Made by a program: the position numbers and the translations under genes. This document shows positions 8,038 to 16,390 of a stretch of DNA of 64,000 bases, in pieces. The notes under the pieces were generated by a model, which was not told the origin of the DNA, did no database searches, and saw nothing but the letters and a program-made list of their open reading frames with translations. This DNA is from SIG598 sp045605025 (GTDB taxonomy: Bacteria; Bacillota; Clostridia; Oscillospirales; Acutalibacteraceae), in NCBI GenBank assembly GCA_045605025.1, contig JAZUPE010000085.1:7052-71051 (forward strand), written 5' to 3'. Position 1 is the stretch's first letter; every line of letters starts with the position of its first letter.

Positions 8038-11000
8038 TCATTCTTTATTTTTCAGATAGCGTTGAATCGTCATTTTGATCCATCGCGGAATAAAGGTTAG
8101 CAGCGAACCCGCCTTGTAGCTCGTCGAAGTTCTGATATCCTCAAGCTGAGCGGCGGTGTGGGCTCGTACACGCTCTTTGTCCCGCAGCTGGGCACGCAGG
8201 TTTTCGATGACTTTTTCATGGGCTTCGTTTTCATTCAGGCGGCGCTGTTCGGCCTCGTCAATCTGTCGCTCGTAGTCATCGCAGCGCATCCGGTATTCTT
8301 CGAGGCGTCCATAATTGTACATGGCTCCGTCCTCATATCCGGTCATTGCCGCGCACAGCGCACTGCCCAGCTCATCTTCCGGAATTCGAGCAGGCAGGTT
8401 TGCATCATTTATAAGGTCACGCAGCACACTGCACCAGCCCGCGGAAACCTCCGCGCTGTCTCCGGCACCTGTTGCTTTTTTCGCTTGTGAACCGAGCTGA
8501 TCACGCAGTTCCTTGTCTTTGAGCAAACGGATTATTTCCTCTGCCGCAGATGCGCGGTCTCCGGGCTGAATGATAATTGCACCTGCGCCGGTGTCGTTCC
8601 TGCCCTCGGGCCGGTACATTACTGCCGGCACGCCCAGTGTACGTCCGGCGCGCAAGGCATCTGACGACACACCTGCAGCAGCCGTTATAAGCTGCACTGC
8701 AGCGTCGCTGAACACTCCGTAATCCGGCCTGAGTCTTCTGATCGTGACTCCGTCAGGGATAATATCGGTATAGTTGCCGACTTCCGGATTGCCATCCAGA
8801 TACATCTGCATCTTAACGTCCGGCATCACTTCAGATACGCGATTGAAAATATCCAGCGCATCGCCAATTCGCGATGCCGCGTCATCTCTGCCGATCCATG
8901 CAATTACATTATCACTGGTTCTTGCGTTGGTTCGCCCGCCCATGAGCCGTATCGACGGACGCGGGATGTAGCGGGCATGGATACCAGCCGCTTTCAACAG
9001 ACTGCACTGCTCGGCTGAATCTGTCACAACCACTGTTGCCAGCCTCAGCGCGGACAGACCTGCATATGGGCGGCTGCAGCTCAGCATCGGGTTATATACC
9101 GGTTCAGTCACCACCGCGACAACCGGTATTCCGTTAAGTGCTGATTGTACAGTTATTCGCACGAATTTTTCACTGCCGGCCCAGACAACCACCGCATCCG
9201 GTTCGTGATCACAGACGACATCTGCGAAACGCTGTGCAAACACATACGCATCCGTGGCTTCACTTTCGTTGAGTTCCTCGCCGGCATAGACGGTTTTAGT
9301 TGCCTTTACAGCGTTGGAAGCAGCAGATCTGTCTATTCCGATGAATGTAGTATTACAGCCATTTCCGATGCAGTCGAGTAGTTCCGTCATTATGAACAGC
9401 TCAACTGCGCTGTCTTGCGAACCTACTGCTACACCTACGTTCTTTATTTCTCGTTTTCTGACCTTATGCTGACAGTGGGCGTGCAGTTCCCTGAGTACAC
9501 TTTCACCGTTCTCCTCGGCTGATAGAATGATAGCTGCAGCAATTTCTGTCTCGCCCCAGACTTCTACGAGTTCAGTGATATATGTTTCACGCTCTTTTAC
9601 CGGTTTCGTGATCCACTTGTTTATGCTCTCCCACACCATCTGACGACGAATGTTTTTTGTACATTCAGCGGTGGTATCACTGATTCCGGCAAATCGCGCA
9701 TAACTTTCTATCGCATTGACATTTGACGCCTGTTCAACAGGCCAGCTCGGAGCACTCCGCGTCGCAGCAAAGTATATCTGTGTCTGCTGACCTTCGTATA
9801 CTTCTGCTGCTTTGCAAAGCAGATAATATTCATATAAATCACTATTGCAAGGATTCTCATCGGCGTGCAGATAGGCCTTTCTGCTTAGCCGGCCGCTGAA
9901 AATGCACGAAGACAGCTTTCCTTCCGGATTGCATCCTGCCCCAAACTCTTTGAGCGCGATGTTCACATTACGCAGTCTGCCCACATGTCCTGTAAATTCT
10001 GGAGCGGCATTAGGTAATCTGCCATCAATAACCCCTCGTGTAAAAGCAAATATATCAGCATCATTTTCTTCAGCCTTGGCGTAGAGCTTCTCACAGGCAT
10101 CTGGTGCAAGCACACCGGATATCTCCGGAAACAGGCAGTATTCACCTTTGCTTGCCAGCACTGCCTTACGCCGCGCCTGAGTCGTGCAACACTTATCTAT
10201 ATTTCTGATTATGTTGACACGGCTATCGTTGCAAGCTTCATTTCTCAGCAGTTCTGATGTATTGTCTGTGGAACCATTATCAACGCATATTATTTCAATT
10301 TGAGAAAGAGTCTGAGACATTGCACTTCTAAGGCAACGTACGAAGTTGCGGCAGGAGTTGTGCCCGGTGAGGATCACAGAGACTTTCACGCCGGTATCTT
10401 CGTTGACAAAGCTCCGATTCTTTCTCTTGTTCTGGCACAGGCTGTCGTCCGGCGTATAGTCCGAAAGGTCATTCATTCGAATGACAAGCGTATCATCTGG
10501 TACTTCATCTCCACCTACGTCATTGAATACTTCAAGAATAGCTCTTAGCTGGGCATCATTCTCTATGCGATTATGTGCATACAATGTTTCCTGCTGGGTG
10601 CCATCCACGTACTGCAGACGGGTGTTTGTGTCAGCAAGAACAACAGGCACTCCCGCAAGTGTCAGCATCATTTTAACCCACACGTCGTCTGCCATGGGAC
10701 AGAGTTTCATGAAGGACTCGCTGTCGAAGGCCTCCTCCGGCAGAACTCCCGGCGGAAAGAGCGTTCCGGCTCCTGTGGTGGGAAACAGCGCCATGAGCGG
10801 CTGGTCGATCAGACCTGAATACTCCGCTTTCCACTGGTCGTATGGCAGAGGCATTCCGTCGTCACCGAACATGATAAGATGTGTCCGCAGAGTGCTGACG
10901 CAGTTCGGGTGTTTCCGATAACTCTCCAGCAGACGCTCAATAGCGTTGATTTCATAGACTATATCGTCATCTGCCGTTATTATGATATCCTCCGGCCATT

Positions 11001-11289
11001 TTTCTGCCGCAGGTATTATTTTCTTATATGATTTAAGATCGCTGCACCATTCAATGCGCAGTCCATGTTCTTTCTGCGCAAGAAGCTGTGCCGGCAGCGA
11101 TGATTCTCCATCGGGGAATTGTTCCTTTGCCAGCCAGAGTACGATCATGTCTGCTTTGACTGTCTGTCGAATGAGCGTGTCGATCGTTTTATGGACGCGG
11201 TCGATACGCGCCGGATAAGTAGTGAGCGATACTATGACCCGGCTTTGTTTTTCCATCTGTTCTGATTTGTTTGTAGAAACAGAATCCAT
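8038..11289 (-). CDS. Multidomain glycosyltransferase (two GT-A modules, one GT-B module, C-terminal coiled coil)
   Basis: A cytoplasmic protein of 1083 aa. Residues about 10-230 form a GT-A-like module with SLTTYPARI and an ITADDDIVYE acidic motif. About 300-430 is a GT2 module with VSVILTGHNSC and VDNGSTDNTSEL, but the place of the usual DxD motif reads LFPEISGV, so this module looks catalytically weakened. About 620-930 resembles a GT4-type GT-B fold ending IIIQPGDRASAAEEI. About 1000-1083 is a charged coiled coil followed by a basic tail. The start at 11289 has GGAGGG 5-6 nt upstream; longer in-frame starts have no such site. It is the next gene after the S-layer-like protein, which suggests but does not prove that it glycosylates envelope material. 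Confidence 0.88.
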   Translation of the reverse strand: MDSVSTNKSEQMEKQSRVIVSLTTYPARIDRVHKTIDTLIRQTVKADMIVLWLAKEQFPDGESSLPAQLLAQKEHGLRIEWCSDLKSYKKIIPAAEKWPEDIIITADDDIVYEINAIERLLESYRKHPNCVSTLRTHLIMFGDDGMPLPYDQWKAEYSGLIDQPLMALFPTTGAGTLFPPGVLPEEAFDSESFMKLCPMADDVWVKMMLTLAGVPVVLADTNTRLQYVDGTQQETLYAHNRIENDAQLRAILEVFNDVGGDEVPDDTLVIRMNDLSDYTPDDSLCQNKRKNRSFVNEDTGVKVSVILTGHNSCRNFVRCLRSAMSQTLSQIEIICVDNGSTDNTSELLRNEACNDSRVNIIRNIDKCCTTQARRKAVLASKGEYCLFPEISGVLAPDACEKLYAKAEENDADIFAFTRGVIDGRLPNAAPEFTGHVGRLRNVNIALKEFGAGCNPEGKLSSCIFSGRLSRKAYLHADENPCNSDLYEYYLLCKAAEVYEGQQTQIYFAATRSAPSWPVEQASNVNAIESYARFAGISDTTAECTKNIRRQMVWESINKWITKPVKERETYITELVEVWGETEIAAAIILSAEENGESVLRELHAHCQHKVRKREIKNVGVAVGSQDSAVELFIMTELLDCIGNGCNTTFIGIDRSAASNAVKATKTVYAGEELNESEATDAYVFAQRFADVVCDHEPDAVVVWAGSEKFVRITVQSALNGIPVVAVVTEPVYNPMLSCSRPYAGLSALRLATVVVTDSAEQCSLLKAAGIHARYIPRPSIRLMGGRTNARTSDNVIAWIGRDDAASRIGDALDIFNRVSEVMPDVKMQMYLDGNPEVGNYTDIIPDGVTIRRLRPDYGVFSDAAVQLITAAAGVSSDALRAGRTLGVPAVMYRPEGRNDTGAGAIIIQPGDRASAAEEIIRLLKDKELRDQLGSQAKKATGAGDSAEVSAGWCSVLRDLINDANLPARIPEDELGSALCAAMTGYEDGAMYNYGRLEEYRMRCDDYERQIDEAEQRRLNENEAHEKVIENLRAQLRDKERVRAHTAAQLEDIRTSTSYKAGSLLTFIPRWIKMTIQRYLKNKE

Positions 11290-11411
11290 TGTTCCCTCCG
11301 CATCAACTTTACGAGAAAAGCCATGCACAACGTGAGCGTTACCGCTTCGCCGCGCATGGCTCCGTTTTTTTTGCATGAGCAGTAATTATTCGATTTCCGG
11401 CATAAACCGAC

Positions 11412-11444
11412 ACGTCGCACGACCCTATTTGAGCCGTGCGACGT
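11412..11444 (-). terminator. Hairpin downstream of the S-layer-like gene
   Basis: ACGTCGCACG and its exact reverse complement are separated by 13 nt. It lies about 75 nt after the stop of the surface protein. The T-run is weak on both sides, so termination may be partial and allow some read-through into the glycosyltransferase gene. Confidence 0.6.
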
Positions 11445-11518
11445 TTCGTTTAATCAGTCATACTTATCGACCGGAGTCGATTTGCATTACTTAGTTTTAG
11501 CTAATGCTAACGTGCAGA

Positions 11519-14500
11519 TTACTTGCCGAGGATAGCATCAACAGTCTCAGCAGGAACAGCAGCAGTGCCGCCGAAGACTACGAGATTGGTGAAGTCAGAA
11601 GCCAGGACGTAATCTCTTACGTTAGTGTTGCTGTACTCGCTGTCAACCAGGACAACGGGAGCCTTAACGGCAGCAGCATAAGCACTACCAGCCAGAGCGT
11701 CAGCGAAAGCAGCGCCGGTGGCGATGGTGATAACCTTGCCCTCGAAAGCATCAGCAAAGTACTTGTTGATAGCAACACCAGTGTCATATCTGGTGGAGCC
11801 GCTCAGTCTGACAACAGCCTTGCCCATTGCCTCAACCTCAGCCTTAACATCGTCAGAAACAGCGTTGGTACCGCCGAGGATGATAACGGTCTTGACATCG
11901 TCAGTCAGGAGAGCCTTAACGGAATCGCTCAGAGCACCGGAAGCGTAGACAACGGGGATGTTCTTGATAGCAGCAGCGGAGCTGACAGACAGAGCATCGG
12001 CGTAGCCATTGCCAGTGGTGATGATGATGGTATCGGAAGTCTTAGCAGAAAGCTCAGCAGCCTTCTTGGCAACGTTGACAGAAGTCTCAACACGGTTGGA
12101 ACCGCTGATTCTCTCAACCTTGATGCCCATAGCCTCAACAGCCTTAGCAACGTCCTCGGAAACAGCAGCGGTACCGCCGATGATGTAGACGGTCTTGACG
12201 TTGTTGTTCTTCAGGAAGTCAACAGTGGCAGCGGGCAGAGCGGCAGCCTTGGTCAGAACGATGGGAGCGTTGGCAGCGCTAGCAAGACCAGCACCGGCCA
12301 GAGCATCGGGATAATCCTCACCGCTGGCGAGAACGACGTTACCAGTGTAAGCGTCAGCCAGAACAGTGATGGTGTTCTCAGCGATCAGAGCAGCAGTAGC
12401 ATATCTGTCAGCGCCGCCGAGACGGACATCTTCAACAGCAGCAGTGCTGTCAGCAACAGCCAGCTTATCAGTAGAAGCGGTCAGCTTGCCAAGGGAAACA
12501 GTGATGGTGGTACCATTGTCGGAACCAACGAGAACCTTACCGTCCTCAACGTTGGCAGTGATGCCGTAGGAATTGAAGTCAGCGTAAGCAACCTCAACAG
12601 GAGTCAGACCGTTGTTGTAGGTGATTCTGACGATCATGTCTCTCAGATCGAGCTTGTCGCCGGAATTGTACTTAAGAGCGGGCTGATGGATAACTTCGAT
12701 CTTAGCGGGAACGATGCTCTCGCAAGCAAAGAAGTAGAAGTTGTCGCCCTTAACATCGTCTTTAGCAGAGGTGATGAAGATCTTTTCTTCATTCCGATCA
12801 TTGCTAGCAGCGGGAGCAACTTCATTCTCTTCGTCGCCGGAAACGATCAGATATTCGTTGTCGCCCTTGCCCTTGACGCCGGCAGACTCGATGGAAGCAT
12901 CACAGGTGCCGTCGATCTTCCACAGGGAAACAGCCTCGTCGTAAGCACCGAGAGCAACCAGCTTGTTGTCGGCGATGTACTCTCTAGCATCAACGGAAGC
13001 AACGTTGTTGGAGAGCTTAGCGATCTCTTCAACGGACCACAGATCTCTGTAGGTCAGGGTAGCGCGGTTGAGGTACAGATCAGTACCAGCGAGCTGGATG
13101 GTGTAGCTGTTGTTGCCAGCAGCCTTAACAAACCAGATCATGGACTTTTCGAGCTGCTCAACGAAATGGTCGTCGATATTATAAATCTCGAACTTGCCGA
13201 TGGTGTTGTTGCGGATCTGGACATAAGAAGTAGCGCCCAGCTTACCGAAGCTGTAGTCGGTAACATCGTAATCGTTTCTCTTGATGGTCTGAATGTTGTC
13301 AGCATCGAGAGCGATACCGGTATAGATGTTGTTCTTGACGAAGTCCTCGGTCTCGGACCAAACGATAGCATAGTAGCCATCCTTCAGTTCGCCGTCAGGA
13401 ATTTCAGCCTGGAAGTTGCCGAGAGCAGCAACGGACAGCTTAGTGTTGCTGTAGTCCTGAGCATAGCCATACAGCTTGATGCCTTCGAAGTCATTTTCGT
13501 AATCTTCGTCGTCGAACCAAACAACATAGGGCTGATCATTAGCTGCAACTGTGAGCTTATAATCATACTCGCACTCGTCGCAGTCGCACCACCAGTCGTA
13601 ACCAGCATGGATGCCGAAGAGCTCAAAGTACTTCTCGGGGATGCAAAGGACGGAACCGTCAGACAGGGTGAGGTTAACCTTAATGCCAGCGGGATCAAAT
13701 TCCTCGCCAACGGAGTAGGACAGCTTGTCAGCGTCCTCAACGATCTCGATGGATTCGACTTCAAATTCACCGTTGATGGCGTAAGCGCTGATGGAAGCAG
13801 CTTCCTTCTTATCGGTGGTCAGATAGGCATAGCCATCTTCGGTGTTGACAGCAACATACCAGTTGACATTGCCGTCCTGACCGATAACGTCAGCATAAGC
13901 ATCATCAGCGTCCTTGGAATCAACGTACTCGACAACATAGAGGTAGCTGTTCTCGTCGTAATCCATGAACCACTTGGTGGAGTTGAAGGGCTCCTTGTTC
14001 TTGTCCATAGCACCCTTGATGAGGGGATAGCTATCCTTGTAGTTGCTGTCTTCAGCTTCAGCAGCACTCATGTACTTGCCGTCGTTGAGCCAGTTAATGA
14101 CATAGGTGCCTTCATCATCAACGTGAGTGGCCGAACCAGTGATCCACTGAACATCGCTGAGCTCGAGATCGAGCTTGTCGAGCTGCTCAGTGAGGTTGGT
14201 GATGCGGTCGTTCTTCTCGTCGACATTAACGTCGATCAGAGCCAGAGCGTTGTCGCCGAGGTCACCCTTAAGATCAAGAGTACCCAGCTCAACGCCGGAG
14301 ATGACGTAAGAATCGTTAGCAACGAGGACGTACTCGACTTCGGGCACAATGTTACCGATCTTCTCAGCGGAAGTCCAGCCGAGAGGGAGAACGATGAACT
14401 GCTGGCCGATGTTGAAAGTCTTCTCGCCCTTCTTGCCATAGGAGAAGATAACATCAGTGAAGTTGTCTTCAACAGTCAGCTTCTTCTGCTTCTTGTCAGG

Positions 14501-14869
14501 AGTGGTATCATCCAGCTCGCTGACGTTGCAGTCGACACCGTAGAGGCTCAGAGCCTTGGTCCACTGATCGTAGTTTTCGAAAGTAACGATGTCAGCGTAA
14601 TAGATTGCGCGCTCACCGTACTTGTCGATGTCGGCCTGCTTGCGATAGGTGATTTCGATGGCGAGACCAGTGAGGTCAGCAGTATCGCCTTCGAAATAAA
14701 CTTCCTCGTCTTCCCACTTCTCAGAGTTGGCAACGAGGCTCATACCGTCGATGACCAGCTTGTCATCAGCGGCGAATGCTGTCATCGGCATGACCGAGAT
14801 CAGCATCAGTGCTGCAAGGAGGATAGCAACGATCTTGCTTGCAGCTTTTCTGGTAGCATTAGTTCCCAT
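11519..14869 (-). CDS. S-layer-like surface protein with three CWB2 cell-wall-binding repeats
   Basis: An exported protein of 1116 aa. The start MGTNATRKAAS has GGGAGG 11 nt upstream; an earlier in-frame ATG lies beyond that site. The signal peptide ends TAFA/ADDK near residue 33. Two Ig-like segments can be seen (around SYSVGEEFDPAGIKV and KYNSGDKLDLRDMIV). The last 300 residues contain three cell-wall-binding repeat 2 (PF04122) units, marked by RLGGADRYATA, RISGSNRVETS and RLSGSTRYDTG, with YIIGGTAAVS and ILGGTNAVS between them. CWB2 units anchor surface proteins such as those of Clostridioides difficile to wall polymers. Extreme codon bias (no TTA, CTA or TCA codon over essentially the whole gene), a consensus promoter and a long leader argue for very high expression. 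Its role as the main S-layer protein is inferred. Confidence 0.92.
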   Translation of the reverse strand: MGTNATRKAASKIVAILLAALMLISVMPMTAFAADDKLVIDGMSLVANSEKWEDEEVYFEGDTADLTGLAIEITYRKQADIDKYGERAIYYADIVTFENYDQWTKALSLYGVDCNVSELDDTTPDKKQKKLTVEDNFTDVIFSYGKKGEKTFNIGQQFIVLPLGWTSAEKIGNIVPEVEYVLVANDSYVISGVELGTLDLKGDLGDNALALIDVNVDEKNDRITNLTEQLDKLDLELSDVQWITGSATHVDDEGTYVINWLNDGKYMSAAEAEDSNYKDSYPLIKGAMDKNKEPFNSTKWFMDYDENSYLYVVEYVDSKDADDAYADVIGQDGNVNWYVAVNTEDGYAYLTTDKKEAASISAYAINGEFEVESIEIVEDADKLSYSVGEEFDPAGIKVNLTLSDGSVLCIPEKYFELFGIHAGYDWWCDCDECEYDYKLTVAANDQPYVVWFDDEDYENDFEGIKLYGYAQDYSNTKLSVAALGNFQAEIPDGELKDGYYAIVWSETEDFVKNNIYTGIALDADNIQTIKRNDYDVTDYSFGKLGATSYVQIRNNTIGKFEIYNIDDHFVEQLEKSMIWFVKAAGNNSYTIQLAGTDLYLNRATLTYRDLWSVEEIAKLSNNVASVDAREYIADNKLVALGAYDEAVSLWKIDGTCDASIESAGVKGKGDNEYLIVSGDEENEVAPAASNDRNEEKIFITSAKDDVKGDNFYFFACESIVPAKIEVIHQPALKYNSGDKLDLRDMIVRITYNNGLTPVEVAYADFNSYGITANVEDGKVLVGSDNGTTITVSLGKLTASTDKLAVADSTAAVEDVRLGGADRYATAALIAENTITVLADAYTGNVVLASGEDYPDALAGAGLASAANAPIVLTKAAALPAATVDFLKNNNVKTVYIIGGTAAVSEDVAKAVEAMGIKVERISGSNRVETSVNVAKKAAELSAKTSDTIIITTGNGYADALSVSSAAAIKNIPVVYASGALSDSVKALLTDDVKTVIILGGTNAVSDDVKAEVEAMGKAVVRLSGSTRYDTGVAINKYFADAFEGKVITIATGAAFADALAGSAYAAAVKAPVVLVDSEYSNTNVRDYVLASDFTNLVVFGGTAAVPAETVDAILGK

Positions 14870-15097
14870 TTGTTTTAGTACCTCCCAAAAAAGATTTTTA
14901 TGGTTCAAATGCTTATGCAATCACACACCGCCTAGGAACAATGTGTGAAACTGCCTTAAGTAAGGTAACCGTTCCCGTCCGGACAGACGGGAAATCGGCC
15001 ATGCCGCCGGGTTTTACGCAAACCATGAAGCACACCTAAGTGCGGTTCTGCCGGTTTACATATATCCACGCAAGGATACCCTGCAACACAACCATCG
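14870..15097 (-). promoter_or_regulatory. Long structured 5' leader of the S-layer-like gene
   Basis: About 230 nt lie between the predicted transcription start and the ATG. On the minus strand several hairpins can be drawn: TATCC/GGATA, AAACC/GGTTT enclosing GCAC/GTGC, CCCGTC/GACGGG (complement near 14976-14992), CCTT/AAGG, and CACACA/TGTGTG (near 14922-14947). No known riboswitch class was recognised. A role in mRNA stability, common for S-layer transcripts, is the simplest explanation; a regulatory RNA is possible. Confidence 0.5.
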
Positions 15098-15103
15098 CAG
15101 TAT

Positions 15104-15132
15104 ATTATATAGTCACACCCCGTCTGTGTCAA
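15104..15132 (-). promoter_or_regulatory. Consensus promoter of the S-layer-like gene
   Basis: TTGACA (complement of 15127-15132) and TATAAT (complement of 15104-15109) separated by exactly 17 nt: a perfect sigma-A promoter. Confidence 0.88.
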
Positions 15133-15412
15133 GAGATAAGTGGTAAATATAATAATTTTTTCTCAAATTGGTCATTACCGGAATTATTCTGACACAGAAA
15201 CAGGATTTTCTGCCCCGTTACTGTCTGTACCGCAGGAGCAGCACATTCTTACATGGACAAATTACTACTATATGTTGTATGAATTGGATTTTATCACATG
15301 TTTTACTCAATGTCAAATCCTATTTTTCCCATTTGCACTCATTTTTCGCTGCTTCACGGACCTCCTGCGCAAAATCGTTCTCCGGTAACTCTTATATATT
15401 ATGTATATGTAT
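15133..15412. other. Intergenic region between divergent promoters
   Basis: About 280 nt of AT-rich sequence between the S-layer promoter and the aquaporin promoter. The short open frames here lack ribosome binding sites and family likeness. I see no RNA gene, repeat or terminator. Confidence 0.6.
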
Positions 15413-15440
15413 TTGCTTTTTGGAAATTATGGTGTATAAT
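15413..15440 (+). promoter_or_regulatory. Promoter of the aquaporin gene
   Basis: TATAAT at 15435-15440 with TTGCTT 16 nt upstream, about 50 nt before the aquaporin start. Confidence 0.55.
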
Positions 15441-15493
15441 ATTTCCGCAGCGCGGTATGACGCGCCGCAATAAAATTCAGGAGGATGAAAATC

Positions 15494-16168
15494 ATGCTGT
15501 CCAAGACTTCCGTCAAAAAGTATCTCGCCGAATTTATCGGCACATTCGTGCTGGTACTGTTCGCCTGCGGCGCCGCTGCCGTTCTGGGCTGCCAGAAGGA
15601 CGTGGCTGACGCGGCTTACGTTGCCACCGCTCTTGCCTTCGGTCTGGTGATCGTCGCGATGGCTTACTCCATCGGCAACATCTCCGGCTGCCACATCAAT
15701 CCCGCCGTTTCCATCGCCATGCTCATCAGCAAGAAAATGTCCCTTGAGGATTTTGCCGGTTATCTGGTCGCTCAGTTCGCCGGTGCCACCGCCGGTGCCG
15801 CTGTTCTCATGGCTCTGATCGGCAAGGATAAGGGTCTGGGAACCAACTCCCTTTATAATGAAAGCATCTGGCTGTCCCTGCTGGTCGAGATCATTCTCAC
15901 ATTCGTTTTCGTCATTGCCATCCTGGGCGTGACCTCCAAGGTTGAGAACGGCCGCGTTGCCGGTCTGGTCATCGGACTGACCCTCACTCTGGTACATATC
16001 TTCGGCATCTACTTCACCGGCACTTCCGTCAACCCCGCCCGCAGCTTCGGCCCCGCCGTCTTCATGGGCGGCGACGCAATGAGCTGCCTGTGGGTATTCA
16101 TCGTTGCTCCTCTGTTCGGCGGTGCTCTTGCTGCCGTGGTTTACAACTACCTCAGCAAGGAAGACTGA
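15494..16168 (+). CDS. aqpZ: Aquaporin Z-like water channel (MIP family)
   Basis: A six-helix channel of 224 aa with both NPA half-helices: HINPAVS and SVNPARSFGPAVF. The second-half sequence LVHIFGIYFTGTSVNPARS keeps the His and Arg that form the narrow selectivity filter of AqpZ, favouring water over glycerol transport (established for AqpZ, inferred here). The start at 15494 is 9 nt from AGGAGG; the in-frame ATG at 15485 touches the site and is unlikely. The gene is monocistronic, with its own promoter and a strong terminator. Confidence 0.94.
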   Translation: MLSKTSVKKYLAEFIGTFVLVLFACGAAAVLGCQKDVADAAYVATALAFGLVIVAMAYSIGNISGCHINPAVSIAMLISKKMSLEDFAGYLVAQFAGATAGAAVLMALIGKDKGLGTNSLYNESIWLSLLVEIILTFVFVIAILGVTSKVENGRVAGLVIGLTLTLVHIFGIYFTGTSVNPARSFGPAVFMGGDAMSCLWVFIVAPLFGGALAAVVYNYLSKED

Positions 16169-16184
16169 TCAGACATTATTTGCA

Positions 16185-16219
16185 GCGCGCTCCGGTTCCG
16201 TGCCGGAGCGCGCTTCTTT
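16185..16219 (+). terminator. Rho-independent terminator of the aquaporin gene
   Basis: GCGCGCTCCGG / CCGGAGCGCGC perfect 11-bp stem with a 7-nt loop, followed by TTCTTT. Confidence 0.92.
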
Positions 16220-16303
16220 ATACTTTGGTCTGTACTTATCCATGTTGTACAAAATCTGCCGGCTTCGCAAAAAATAACAGAAAATATATTCCATTTTTCC
16301 GTC

Positions 16304-16321
16304 GCTTATGATATCATAAGC
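16304..16321. promoter_or_regulatory. 18-bp perfect palindrome upstream of the LytS-like gene
   Basis: GCTTATGATATCATAAGC is an exact palindrome. A weak promoter (TTGGTA, 19-nt spacer, TATACT at 16359-16364) follows within about 15 nt, so the palindrome lies where an activator or repressor dimer could bind. No binding factor is known. Confidence 0.5.
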
Positions 16322-16390
16322 ATGATAATTGGCTTGGTATGTTTCCCTTGCAGCTGATTATACTTTACCCCCGGAACAGGAGGAGTGTCT

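Noticed and set aside
11504..14878. 1124-codon plus-strand open frame
   Set aside because: It is codon-aligned with the S-layer gene on the other strand, starts without a ribosome binding site, and has a low-complexity sequence of Ser, Val, Asn and Asp. It results from the missing TTA, CTA and TCA codons in the real gene.
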